NCBI GenBank assembly: GCA_907163375.1
Contig: CAJQUW010000492.1
Location: 62,001 to 126,000, forward strand
Direction of reading: 5' to 3'
DNA from: Prostheceraeus crozeri
Taxonomy: Eukaryota; Platyhelminthes; Polycladida; Euryleptidae
DNA: 64,000 nt
The stretch's first letter is position 1, and every line of letters begins with the position of its first letter. Positions 25,888 through 37,929 of this stretch are shown here, piece by piece. The notes under the pieces are model-generated. The model made no database searches and was not told the origin of the DNA. It saw only the letters and a program-made list of their open reading frames with translations. The position numbers and the translations under genes are program-made.

Positions 25888-27900
25888 TTATCCTAGGTGG
25901 CAAATAGAATCGCAGAAATCGTTCTCCTCGCGGCGACATTTTATCTTGCCCTTCTGAGTTCATAGAACACTATCTAGATATTACTTTTGAGATTCATGCG
26001 TACTGATATTGAAAAAAGTGGACTAGGACTGCTGATGATCAAGATATTGAAGGAAATAGCGGCTATTCAGGACTTAAGTGATTTCATTTTTCAAATGAGG
26101 ATACAACTCAATATTCAATGATTTAACACACATGTTTTTGAGAAATCTATGAACATTGAAATCCGCGATCACTGTTTGCAATGTATAATGGTAACGGAGA
26201 AATATTTTAATAATTATTGCTGTAAAATGTTCGCCAAAAATGTTCTACCTGAAACGTAATTTGAAATAACCATTTACAAATTTATTCCTGAGCTCTCAAC
26301 CTGAGCGATAGTTTTCAACTATCCGGCAAATTGAGAATGATAAATGAAATGCTTAGCATGAGCTGGTAAATCATTGTCCTCTAATTCCGTGCACAAATTC
26401 TTCTGAATGATATTTTGATAATTTTGTTGAAAATCATTTTGTGTTAATTAAGCTATGAATGATACTGTCCAAAAGTCTATTTTCGTTGAACACTGTATGA
26501 TACTGTTTCTGTTTTATAACTCTCTATATATTGTAGTTTGACTTAAAGTCAGTGACTGTTCGAGACCGAAAATTAATTGTAAGAAAATCACCTGTGTAAA
26601 CATCTACAAACAGAGCAGCAAAGGCGTGTGAAGCATGATTGTAGTTTGAAAATAAGAAACGAAGCCGAGATGTCTATGCTTCAAAAGCCGTCCAATTGAA
26701 TCCATGAGAAACGTGCGCATTAATGTGCATGTAGTCAAAAATACATCGTGCTAATAAGTGTTTTCAACGTGATTATTGATGTACATAGATAATTAACATT
26801 GCAACTGTTCTTGGACCGTTCTAGGTGAGTTGCCACTGTCTGTCTCACATTTGCCTAGCGTCTTCAAACCGCATGGACATGTATTCATGTCATGAATAAG
26901 CGGCCATGAATGCATTTACCATGAGTGGATCTTAGAAATAGAACTATCTCTATGATACTCAATAATATGCAGCTAGCTGATGAAAATTGAGCTACCTGAA
27001 TAATGAAAAATTATGAATGTATTTCAAATTCATCCAATTCTATCTTCAAGTCATAACAGCTCTTTCTCTCGAGCTCATGAACTTATTAAAGCTATGGAAT
27101 TCTAATCAAATTATATTAAATAGCCTTAAAGATAAATTATCATTTTTATAGCTTCCTTTAGAATACAATGAATCTATCTTACAGAGAAATTAGAAACTCA
27201 CCTCACTTCTTATGAATGGCGTCGTCAATATGTGTAAAGAATACAGAAGATTTGAAATAAATTTAAACTCAACAATAACATCTGAATTAGTCAAAGGATG
27301 AGAGTAGCAATTCGTCGTCGCAACATACGTAGACTTGTTTAACATTCTGACGACCACACGAGCATCTCTTCTTGTTTGTCTTCTCGCTTTCTGTTGATTG
27401 GATCGAGTGTGAGATAAGATTGAATCCAATCAATTGATTGGAGGATGTTACTCTCACGTCATTGCTTGTCCAAGATAAAGATCTAACGTAAATATTCCAA
27501 AATTCATCTCCGGAATACCTTGAATTAGACAGAACAATTCTAAGGGTTCTCCGCACATCAGACTTATCGATTTCAAAGACAGACAAATAAGCCAGCATTT
27601 AAATGAAATTATTATTCAACCATGTTTCCGAAAAGTCTAGACTCAGCGATGACAAATATCAGAAATAATCATCGCTGACATTTCCTCCGTCTTTATAGTG
27701 TGACCGTTTCGACTCTCTCCTCTCACTGACAAAGCACGATTCTCAAGTCAGAATTTCATCGAGAGATTTCCTGTCACGATCAGAAAAAACTTCTAGTTCT
27801 CCTATCTCTATGTTTGATATGTAAAACTCAACACTGTGCCATTTGATCATGTGTCATTATCCAAACTGAACCTTTATTTGACTGCTAATGTGCGGCTTTC
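25888..27900. other. No recognisable gene
   Basis: Two minus-strand frames (27190-27429 and 27287-27598) overlap but match nothing known. No ends of mobile elements were recognised. The stretch stops at the Harbinger-like MITE. Confidence 0.4.
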
Positions 27901-27903
27901 ATA

Positions 27904-28103
27904 GGGGCTGTTCATTAACCAAAATTCTGCCGACAGAAAATTAAACCGATTTAATATTCTGCCGGCAGGATATTCAGCCGACTTAATGAACGACGGTTTA
28001 ACACCGAAACCGACTGAATATTCTGCCAGTTTCGGTGTTATACCGTCGTTCATTAAGTCGGCTGAATATTCTGCCGGCAGAATTTTAGTTAATGAACAGC
28101 CCC
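27904..28103. mobile_element. Harbinger-like MITE (200 bp, palindromic)
   Basis: The ends GGGGCTGTTCATTAAC are exact inverted repeats and the two halves are nearly complementary throughout, so the whole 200 bp can fold on itself. It is flanked by ATA on both sides (27901-27903 and 28104-28106), a 3-bp target duplication as made by PIF/Harbinger transposases. Confidence 0.8.
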
Positions 28104-28432
28104 ATAGACGCTTCACTGCACTATTGAATTGTTATCATGCTTCGATCAAAGTTGTGCAATAGCGGAACAATCAAAATATAATCACTCTTTGCATGTCAAT
28201 CTTCATCTTGTGATAAAATGCACCGATAGCAATTGTTACCACAGAAACAATTCTTAGACAATTTCAACTTTCCGGCTGTTATTCAAAACCTACGTTCTCA
28301 ATGCATTTTCTCATTGTTCAGTAAAACATCAAAAATCATTTTAGGAATGCATATGCAAATATCGGAACCGGTCGGCGATGACAGACTGACTTCAGATATG
28401 TGAATAAACAATTTAACAGACGGAAAATAACT

Positions 28433-28505
28433 GCCGTGTTGGTGGATTAGAACCACCGACCTCCGGCAATCTAGGCCAACTCTCTACCAACTGAGCTACC
28501 GACGT
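28433..28505 (-). tRNA. tRNA-like sequence, probable pseudogene (loop AGA)
   Basis: The minus strand reads tagctcagttggtagag (A box and D arm), an anticodon stem-loop with loop CTAGATT (AGA at 34-36), and T arm GGTGG-TTCTAAT-CCACC (B box), giving 73 nt in all. The acceptor stem pairs at only three of seven positions and no CCA follows. This could be a degraded tRNA gene or the head of a tRNA-derived repeat. The AGA anticodon would mean serine, but no long variable arm is seen, which argues against a working serine tRNA. Confidence 0.5.
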
Positions 28506-28811
28506 GCGACAACGACATCAGCCATCAATTGAAGAATCTACGTAATCCAATCAGATGGCTTCATCCCCGAAGACAACATGACACAAACCGTCAAACCAAA
28601 CTACTAATCACAAGATAGCAGTAATCCAAAGCCTGCATTATACTTTAGGGTTTTGAGGTGTATATTTTAGAGTTTTCAAAGTAATTTGAAAAGAATAATT
28701 GCACTGTGGATAAGTTGTAGTTTGTTATCTCAACAGCTGCCTTGCAAAGGAGTGATTTAGATTCTCATAAATAGTTAGGGATCCTTTAACATCAGGCTTG
28801 CCGTTCGGATG

Positions 28812-28895
28812 AATTTCAATCCCAACCCAATCCCAATGAGAATTTCCATTGGGATTGCAACAGATCCCAATCCTAATAGAAATCCCAATAGCCTG
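28812..28895. repeat. Degenerate repeat of aatcccaat
   Basis: The motif aatcccaa, or its complement ttgggatt, recurs about seven times within 85 bp in imperfect array. It is too short to classify. Confidence 0.45.
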
Positions 28896-29439
28896 CTTTA
28901 GAGCTAAAAAGATGCACAAGTTGACCACAAGCTGCATCGGTGCTTACCGTATGGGCCAACCATATGTGCTACCTTTTGAATAGACGAAGTTTACGAAAGT
29001 AGGCCTAGGCCCATACTAGTCTAACTAGTAATAGGGGCTTTAATTGATTCTACACAATTATGTATAGTAGGCCCACTGTGTGGCTTAATTTTGCGCCGAG
29101 ACTCCCTTCACCTAATAGCTTATAGGGGCTTACGTGTATAGCTAATATGTAGACCTATTACGAGCTACAAACGCACTTGGTATTAATTGAGCATATACAG
29201 TATAAGTTAATGCGGTGTTAATAAACATCTCGCCACACGAGCTCTGTTTGAAGCTATTGTTCCTGCGCGGCGTGACATTTCCTATTACCCGTTTCAATTA
29301 ATGCCTCATACACACGCGCAAAGCACGAGTCGAAGCGCAAAAAGCCTCCCAATTAAGCCACTATTTTTAGCAACTAGGGAAGTTAAAGCTATAGAGTCAA
29401 TTTGTATGGATCACACGGGCTCTCAATGCTCGGATTCGA

Positions 29440-29745
29440 GAGAGGCAATAGTCCGGCAGCCAGAACGAGTTTCTGCAGGGAATGTGGCCGAAAGTGAGAC
29501 TTTCACAGAATGATGTACACCCTATGCCTACTACGAATCTGCACGTCTGCCAAGTTCTTATGAGTTCTTCTTCTTGTCAGACAGGATCAAAGAAAAACAC
29601 GTGCAAATCCAATGGGACGCAGGTTGCAGTTTTTGGTTGAAATGAAATTTTTTATGTTTTCGCTTATCAACTGTTGAGTATTAAGCCCAGAGTAATAATT
29701 TTTGGCATGGAATGTCTTCAGGTCATTTCTTTTCATGTTCATGCA
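29440..29745. repeat. Dispersed repeat E, copy 1
   Basis: The piece cggcagccagaacgagtt to acagaatgatgta matches 34012-34170 directly. The following stretch around cttgtcagacaggatcaaag matches 34226-34350 in inverted orientation. It is a repeated, probably mobile sequence of unknown family. Confidence 0.45.
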
Positions 29746-29895
29746 CCCCGTGTCTATAAATCAAAACAAATTTTGAACTGGTAAGCCTCTTAATGTCGGC
29801 AAACACAAACATTTTGAGCAACTACATCCACATTCAAGCACATTCTCACATACATTGCCGATCAGAAGCATGATAATAGCACATGAGCATTATCA

Positions 29896-30352
29896 AAAAA
29901 AGTATCTGTATACAGTGAAAATTTTATATCAAAGGATTCATTTTTTTGTGGAGATTACGCTCCCATGGTCCAAAAAATTATTTGAGCAGTTTTAAAAAAG
30001 TCAAAATTTGCCAATTTATTTACTACCGAGATGACGCCCCTATATATATAATATGAAACAAGTTGGATGTCAAAAGTAATGAATATTTGCTAATAATCAT
30101 CCTAACTAAGAGGAAGTTAAGCTAATTTGTAAGGGAATTTCATGATCTGTATTATGACGGAAGTCTCCATGAAAAAGTCGCAATATTATTCGTGCTTTCT
30201 TGGCTGAAATTTCAAGTTTTATTTCAATTTTCACCGGCATGATTTTACGATTCACTAATTTCGATGCTTCATATCTTGAGTCTGGATAGTGATGTGGACC
30301 AAGTTACATTTTTCAAAATTAATTGAAATCATTGACTTTGATTACGTGATGT
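29896..30352 (+). mobile_element. MITE family C, copy C3 (both ends truncated)
   Basis: It matches C1 from gtatctgtatacagtg through about 450 bp and stops in the middle near attacgtgatg. Neither terminal inverted repeat is present. Confidence 0.6.
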
Positions 30353-30826
30353 AACAGGACGCTTAGGAAGCTTAATTACATGAACCTAGTTGTTAACTAT
30401 AACTCATTCCAACAATGTTTTCGTGTAATCATGTTGTCTTATATATCTCAAACATAACTACTTTTGTGTTCATGAATTATAATGTATTTTTATTTCGGAT
30501 TGATAATATGCTTAATTTCAAAATTACATAATGCATAATTGTTGATGGCTGAATACGTATTGATTATCCACGAAATGCCTTAGACTTACGTGAATTAAAA
30601 TCGAATTCAGTATTGAAAGTATGACTCTTGAATGTCATTATCTCACTACTTACAAAACAGTAGTAACATTAGTGTGATCTTTATTGACAAAAGGCCTTAA
30701 ATCAACATGTATTAGAAATTATTGATGCTTACTTTTGACATTGTGCTGGTATGGAAAGCATTAGAATGCTTTAGAATGTAAAACATACCACATTTGAAAT
30801 AACGTACGAAAAGCATACAAATATAC

Positions 30827-32267
30827 CGGGTACTAAAAAAGTAACGCAAAATTTTCATCATAGTCAGCAAACAACTGAATCGAGAACGACTGAATGGAAC
30901 TGATACCATAGAAAGCTAGCTACCATAGAAATATTGCAAAACTACCAGACTTGCAGCACATTTATGTTTAGAATCGTCCACTTCACGAGTCGCTGCTATA
31001 GTTTCAAAATTGATTGTCCAGCATTGAATTGTACTCATCTACTAATGTCACTCCTCGTGTTCAGTCAATCAGCTTTGCGTATTAACTATAGCTCTACGTT
31101 AATGGCTCGAAGTTTCACAATCAAAGAGAGAATAAATCTGGTGAAAAATTATTATTCATCTGGATGTAATGCATCTGAAGTTGCAAGACAGGCTGGTGAG
31201 AGCCCTCCCCATGTTTCAACAATAATGAGACTCATTCACAAGTTTGAAGAAAGCGGGTCTGTTGCTGATAAGGGTCGTTCTGGTCGGCCATCTGTATGCA
31301 AATCTCAAGAGTTTCAAAGAGTTGTGTTGCAAGAAATTGAACCGAATACTCCAACGTCAACACGTCGTATTGCACGTCAAATATCCAATACTTCAGAATA
31401 CAATGTATCTCACGTGACTGTGTTCAATACCTTGAAAGAATTAGGATATAAGCCGTACATTCCTCGATTATTTCATGCCATCAATGAGGATGATCCAGAC
31501 AGGCGAATGCAAAGTTGTGAGAATTTTGAAGAAATGTTCAGAGCAAATCCTGCAAGTATTGATAACATCATCTGGTCAGACGAGGCTACCTTTAAATTAA
31601 ATGGTCATTTGAATCGGCACAACTGCATTTATTGGAATGACACCAACCTGCATCACATTATCGAAAAAGACGTCAATATGCCTGGAGTGACTGTATGGTG
31701 TGGTATTTCTTCTGTTGGAATAATCGGTCCCTATTTATTTGATGGCAGCGTTACCGGACAGTCTTACCTTTACATGCTTAAACATTTTTTGATCCCTCGC
31801 TTAGCAAACTACGACGATGACGTTATGTTTCTGCAGGACGGTGCTCCCCCGCATTTCGCATTCTGTGCGAGCTTTCCTTGGTGAAAAATTTCCCGGAAGG
31901 TGGATTGGTAGGAGGGGACCAATCGAGTGGCCAGCCAGGTCGCCCGATTTGACACCAGCAGATGTTTTCTTGTGGGGTGTTTTAAAAGATAATCTACTCC
32001 CACAACCCAACTTCTCTCGACCAGCTGCGGTTGCTTATTTCTGAACAGTTGCAGACCATTAATGTGACTCTTTGCAGAAAAGTGTGCAGGTCTGTGCGAG
32101 ACAGAATGGCGAAGTGTGTTCAAAATGACGGAGGACACTTTGAACATCTTCTTTGATCGTCTTCTACGTTCTCACTTCTCATTATGATCGTCATTAAGTT
32201 TATTAAGTTTATTATTGAATAAAACTTTTAACAATTAAATTTTGCGTTACTTTTTTAACACTCTGCA
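30827..32267 (+). mobile_element. Mariner-type DNA transposon, nearly complete
   Basis: The terminal inverted repeats share TAAAAAAGTAACGCAAAATT near both ends, with TA just outside (about 30825 and 32268). The element is about 1.44 kb and carries one transposase gene (31102-32156). It looks relatively young because most of the reading frame is open. Confidence 0.85.
31102..32156 (+). pseudogene. IS630/Tc1/mariner transposase, two frameshifts
   Basis: The start MARSFTIKERINLVKNYY leads into a helix-turn-helix (ASEVARQAGESPPHVSTI) and a second one near residues 85-125. The catalytic motifs are IIWSDEATF (first D), FLQDGAPPHF (second D) and WPARSPDLTPADVFLWG (third D). About 41 residues separate the second and third aspartates, which suggests the DD41D (rosa-like) group, though a frameshift just after PPHF makes the count uncertain. 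The first frame ends shortly after the second D; a second shift lies near 32020. The C-terminal end reads NDGGHFEHLL. The upstream ATG at 30934 lies outside the conserved protein and is probably not used. Confidence 0.85.
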
Positions 32268-32339
32268 TACCAAGAGAATACAGAAATATACCAAAAAAAT
32301 ATTTCCTTCGTATGTGATTGGTATTGAGCGATTTACAGT

Positions 32340-32722
32340 GTACTTTCAATTCTTCACTCAAACGATGCTTATCATGGCGAAGTCTTTCTGTTGCAGATGA
32401 TCACACAACATCAATTGGATGATGATTGGATCAGCCTTCAGCAATCACGCCTTGTAACGGAACGCCTACTTTTTTCTTCCAAAGTATACGTCTCTTCCAA
32501 ATTTAGCCCCAAAACATTTTCATTTACTTCTTCCAACTCTTCACTTAAATGATAATCATCATGACGAAGTCTTTTCACCGTTGTTGAAAATGACCAAGCA
32601 GCTTTCATTTCAATCATGCAGTACTGAATATTCATAGGTACATAAAGGGATCGACATATTTCTAAATGAAAGGAGCAGTTAATGCAACCTTTCTGCACGG
32701 TAGTTGCATGTATTACCAACAA
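32340..32722 (-). other. Unrecognised ORF with an internal duplication
   Basis: A 94-codon minus-strand frame (32438-32722) contains RLRHDDYHLSEELEEV. A degraded copy of the same segment, RLRHDKHRLSEEL, is readable about 180 bp away near 32350-32395. So the stretch arose by a local duplication. I know no family with this sequence; whether it codes is open. Confidence 0.35.
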
Positions 32723-33150
32723 AGGTCTCTATTTAAGTTGTATTCAGCACGGCTAAGTTGTCTCAATGAAATCAAACATTCTCCCAACATTGTCTTAAAA
32801 CGTTTTCATGTGATAGAAACACATCGTTTATCAGAATAATTTACCATCAATTTTGAATTATATACTGAAACATCGTTTCTTGAAGAAGAGTGGAATTTAA
32901 GTATTAAGGCGCATGTACACGGGTTAGCCCAGTAAACTTCCATCAAATCTCGAGCGTCATGTTACACCACAAACACACACTTCTTCTTCGGTCAAGTAAG
33001 TTCTCTCTCCGTTTACACGGCAAGCTACCTGTGACAGTTCACTAGCAGACTACAACAGCATAATTCATTTATTTTCATTCTCTTGCGACATGTCTAACAC
33101 AAGCACATGATAGCAACATCTCTGAAACAGACATACTAGGATGAGAGATA

Positions 33151-33792
33151 CTGACACTTTCTTCCTAAATTCGCGCACAAAGGGCTCAGTAGCATGGATT
33201 TGTGGATCTTGAAACGCTGAATACAAAAATCAAGTTCTCAAGTGTCACAGCCAGTCGCTTTCGGTTATAGGTAAGGTTAATGGATTCAAGAAATATCTGT
33301 GGATTGTGAAACACTTGGCAATTTTCGTACATTTTCTTTTGCAGAAAAGAAACTATTTATCAAAATGCCATGAAATTTGAACCATGATTGAGTTCAGAAC
33401 ATCAACTTCGATATAAAAGTTGCAGTGAGTCACATGATTCAGTATTTGATGCGTCTGCAAAATGAGTGAAATCACCAAAATTAAGTCAAAACATGAAATT
33501 TACCCATTTACCTATTCTCGACTTAATCATGTTTCAAATTTCGAGACATTGTGATAAATCGTTTCTTTTCAATCTGCAACGGAAAATGTACGAAAATTGC
33601 CAAGTGTTTCACAGTCCATAGATATTTCTTGAATTTTGCCATTGGATTCCAATGGGAATCCATTAACCTTACCTATAACCGAAAGCGACTGGTTGTGACA
33701 CTTAAGAATTTGATTTTTGTATTCAGCGCTTCAAGATCTACAAATCCATGATATTGAGCCCTTTGTGCGCGAATTTAGGAAGAAAGTGTCAT
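33151..33792. repeat. Long fold-back repeat D1
   Basis: The two halves are inverted copies for almost the whole length: tgacactttcttcctaaa at the left matches the complement of the right end near 33775. The same family, also as a palindrome, occurs at 36395-37165. It resembles a fold-back type MITE. The inner frames encode nothing recognisable. Confidence 0.7.
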
Positions 33793-33994
33793 TAGCTCCC
33801 GGACTATGCACCTCAAGCAATTCAATCTAATGCAACGAAGGTACACTTTCAACTATCTATGGTTTAGGACACCGCCTACTTTTCCAACAGGTTAAAGGAA
33901 TTTAGTTCAGCGATTTCATAGATTCCGATGTCGCACGCGCAATTTGACAAGTGTGTCCGTGTGTGCAGCGGTTTGTGTCTATTGTACGTCAACG

Positions 33995-34370
33995 TAGGCC
34001 GGAGGTACTAGTCTGGCAGCCGGGGGTTACCGCACCATCTCACTGATAGTGACTTGTAGTGAAACAGGACAAGTAACAGAATTGCGAGGGAAGTTGGTGC
34101 GGTACCCCCAGAAAGAGTTTCTGCAGGGCACGAGGCCGAAAATGAGACTCTCACAGAATGATGTATATATACCCTGTGCCTGACGATCAGAAGCATGGTA
34201 ATAACTCATGCATATCAATGGGATGACCTGAAGACATTCATGTCAAAAATTATGGTACTAGACCTTTTATTTTTGTTTAATCAGAGAAAACATGGAAAAC
34301 TACATTTTCAACATTTGTTTTCTTTGATCCTTTCTGACAAGAAGAGGAACTAACTAGAATACGTAGAAAA
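33995..34370. repeat. Dispersed repeat E, copy 2
   Basis: It shares the block gagtttctgcaggg to acagaatgatgta with copy 1 at 29.4 kb. Its second half is inverted relative to that copy. It is interrupted by an 88-bp hairpin at 34022-34109. Confidence 0.45.
34022..34109. mobile_element. Tiny hairpin MITE, 88 bp
   Basis: The ends GGGGGTTACCGCACCA and, inverted, GGGGGTACCGCACCAA form a hairpin. Repeat E copy 1 lacks these 88 bp at the same place (ggcagcc joined to agaacgag near 29460), which gives a related empty site. No target duplication is evident. Confidence 0.55.
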
Positions 34371-34455
34371 CAATATATCTAGAAATTGGAATTCGTATCT
34401 TGCTTCGCTCAGGAGGTAGATGAAATATTAGGTAGTGGCAACAGTTTGTTAATGG

Positions 34456-34975
34456 CACAGAATTAGATTGTATAAGCGTGTCGATTTACTGGATGTGCAA
34501 ATTGATTCAAAACGATGGCACATGCATGAACTTACTAAGTGGGCAAAAAGACATTTTTAATGCCTTACATAGATAGGAAAAACACTCGTGTGCCGCTTGC
34601 GGATTGCTATGAATTCCTTAAAAATGCTCCGATCGCCACGATTTCTTCAGATACGAAGAATTCAGATAATTCTACCAAAGTTCTCTCGATAATGTTGGTC
34701 CCTCCGATCATTACTTAAAAAGTTAGCAGGCGTGCGAAAAAGCGTTCACAAAATTCTCTGAAGAACTTGACATCGACTGTGTGATTGCTGTGTGATGCGG
34801 TTGATAACAATCACTGAAACTTCGCACAATTTGGCGTGTTTAATGTTGAACTGGCTGTTCATTGTTCGATTGCTATGGTATTATGTCAGCAGATTGTGCC
34901 ACTTTATTAACGCTACATGTTCCTGTGCTTCATTTCTAGTCAAACAGAAGAAGAGACGACCTGTCTAATTCTTTG
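34456..34975 (+). mobile_element. hAT-like element, copy A4
   Basis: The body is like A1 and A5, with left end CACAGAATTAGA and a slightly decayed right end taattctttg. The flanks gttaatgg and gatgatgg agree at six of eight positions, so this is an older insertion. Confidence 0.65.
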
Positions 34976-34983
34976 GATGATGG

Positions 34984-36394
34984 TCATTTTCAATTAGTTG
35001 GTCACAGGCACCGATCTGCATTACTATATATCCACGGATCAAAATCGCTATAGATCCTCAGAAGAATCAAATTGCTAAAACATGAAATAACTGCCGGTTC
35101 AAGTCTTAAAGCAGTATTATGCAAGTTATTTTATCAAGATGATAATGAACTTGAACTTGAACTGATTTAGTCTTCTTTATGTAAGTAAATATAGAAATAT
35201 TGCCCATCTGAGGGCTTTAATAGCGATAATTCTCAGATTGCCGTCATTAAAGTCGATTGAGATGGGCAGTTACTCTCCTTAGAACCCAAATCAATGTCTG
35301 TGTCCATCGGGATTTTGTGCCATTAGCCTTTCCGAACTCTGATGAGCATATGTCAAAAATCATCATAGAAACTTCCATGTCTATCTATCGTCAACAGAAT
35401 TTTCAGGGCGGTAATGCCCTTGCTCTCAATAAAGTCCTTCAGAGGAGACAGAAATCTTAGCAATTGTAGGCTGCAATATCAAATTATAGCAAATTTTGCA
35501 TAATCAGATGGATCAAGTATGTAAACATAATGTATGTACATGCAAAATTATGTCCAATGATAAATTATGATTATTCATTCACACGCACATGTAGAATTAC
35601 AAGTCTTTTTGAAATTCAGCATTTGAAATGAAAGTATGAAGATGTTGCTATACACCGTAGGTCCTTTAAACTTGCCCGACTGCTGACCGATTCTACGCTT
35701 ATGCTATAAACAGACTATGTTCTGAGTTTGCATTTTGTGATGCTTGGATTCATCTGATACTTTATTTTAATCGCATTTCGAAAAATTCCATCATTTTGAT
35801 ATTCATCTAAGCTGCTATTCTTCAGAAACATCGCATCGTAGCAACCCGTATATCATAGCGGCACATATATTGTCTTCAAAGTGGTCATCTTCATCGTGTC
35901 CTTTCCAGTTCTGCTATATTACAGTGATTTATTTCTCTGATTTTGGTGTTTTCCCTAAATACATGTACATTGCTCAGACTTTGTGAATAATTTCTGAAAT
36001 GGCCCACTTATGATGATGGTGAGGAACGAATCGCAGGAGAAATTATCTTTTGATGAAGATTATTCGGCAGGTGCTAAATTGGCTATACAGATTGAAATCC
36101 TGTCATTCGGTTGCTCATCATCTCTACAGCTGTGATTAAGCTGGCGCGCTGCAGTTTTGGTAAATCTTGCAAATTACTGAACCAATACCAACATTCTTTC
36201 CGCAATTTTCTCTTTAATGAAGCTGAAAGCAGGTGGCTGGAGAATGCTACACCGCCAAATTACCTGAAATGGCTTGGAATAATACTGACGTTCCACTGAA
36301 TCTATTATTGCTCAAGCAGTAGATCCATAACTGTCGATATGAGCCTTGAGTTAGACAATTGAAAGTGAGATGTGTGCAAAGGTTTTGCTCCGGT
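34984..36394. other. No recognisable gene
   Basis: Short frames only; a 67-codon frame at 35257-35460 matches nothing. No element ends were recognised. Confidence 0.4.
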
Positions 36395-37165
36395 AGATGC
36401 TGACACTTTCTTCCCAAAGTCGCGCACAAAAGGCTAAACAGCATGGATTTGTAGATCTTGAAACGCTGAATACAAAAACCAAGTTCTCAAGTGTCACAAC
36501 CAGTCACTTTCGGTTATAGGTAAGGTTAAAGGATTCCCATTGGAATCCAATGGTAAAATTCAAGAAATATCTATGGAAGCACTTGGCACTTGGCACTAAG
36601 TACTAAGCACTTGGCAATTTTCGTACATTTTCTTTTGCAGAAAAGAAACTATTTATCAGAATGCCATGAAATTTGAACCGTGATTGAGTTCAGAACATCA
36701 ACTTCGATATAAAAGTTGAAGTGAGTCACATGATTCAGTATTTGACGTTTGGGAGCCTCTATAAAATGGATAAATTTCATGTTTTGACTTAATTTTGGCG
36801 ATTTTGCTCATTTTGTAAAGGCTCTCAGACATCAAATACTGAATCATGTGACTCACTTCAACTTTTATATCGAAATTGATGCTCTGAACTCAATCATGTT
36901 TCAAATGTCATGGCATTCTGATAAATGGTTGCTTTTCTGCAAAAGAAAATGTACGAAAATTGCCAAGTGTTTCACAATCCACAGATATTTCTTGAATTTT
37001 GCCATTGGATTTCAATGGGAATCCTTTGACCTTACCTATAACCGAAAGCGACTGGTTTTGACACTTAAGAATTTGATCTTTGTATTTAGCGTTTCAAGAT
37101 CTACCAATCCATGCTATTGAGCCCTTTGTGCGCGAATTTAGGAAGAAAGTGTCGGTAGCTCTCGG
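36395..37165. repeat. Long fold-back repeat D2
   Basis: A palindrome homologous to D1, about 770 bp, with arms meeting near 36780. The left arm carries an extra local repeat of cacttggcac around 36580-36615. Both arms contain the complement of the segment found in D1. Confidence 0.7.
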
Positions 37166-37899
37166 ACTATTTTGGCTCATTTTAAATTTTACAACTTGCA
37201 CGCGTGGATATTTCAATAGAGTGCTGCAAGGAAATTTCATCAAAAGTATCTTCATGCTTAGTGATTAGAAAAGTGTGATACTTCAAGATGAAGAACGTGG
37301 CGATGAAATACGATCCATGGACTTCAGTGATCAACTCTTGGTCATGGTGTTAACATTAAGAGACCGAGTTAAATGGTGTATTTGCGGCGTGCGTTACAGA
37401 AGAGTTCTAATACGTGAAAAATCGATTTGATGTTCTATTATCAACAGTTAGCGTGAGTATAACGCAAGGATTTCTACTGAGAATATTTACACAGTACTGA
37501 TGCGTATAGTACATCTACTCGCATGAACTGCGATTACTTGCATTTTTAGAGTTATGCATTAGCATAATTTCCCTTTTTAGAAATTTCGAACTTTGGCACC
37601 CTTTTTATCTTCATTTTTCCTATGAAGTAACGAAATTTGTAAAATAAAACCTTTTGTCTTGATGAACAATTCATGAGCCTTCATTTAGATTTGATTCGAT
37701 CAGTTTTCATCAAGTGCCAGTGTGATTCAGCTTCTGAATAATATTTGATATCAGATTACATATCAAAGCAAACATAAGTTAAGATTTTTCTGCTTGCAAA
37801 CGTGGTTTAATTTTCAGTCAATTTCCAATGTTGAAAAATATGTCAGCCAGCATATTAATTGATTTCTATGACATGAACATTCAATTGTATTTTGTTGCC
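37166..37899. other. No recognisable gene
   Basis: AT-rich sequence with short frames and no recognised structure. Confidence 0.4.
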
Positions 37900-37929
37900 A
37901 ACATTTTACTGATCCTTATAAGTATGGCA

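Noticed and set aside
26028-26065. CTGATGA with a later GAAA near 26056
   Set aside because: Only three base pairs are possible for stem II and no stem I is visible.
30934-31101. Upstream extension of the mariner transposase to the first ATG
   Set aside because: The extra 56 residues are not conserved in the family; the ATG at 31102 gives the usual N-terminus.
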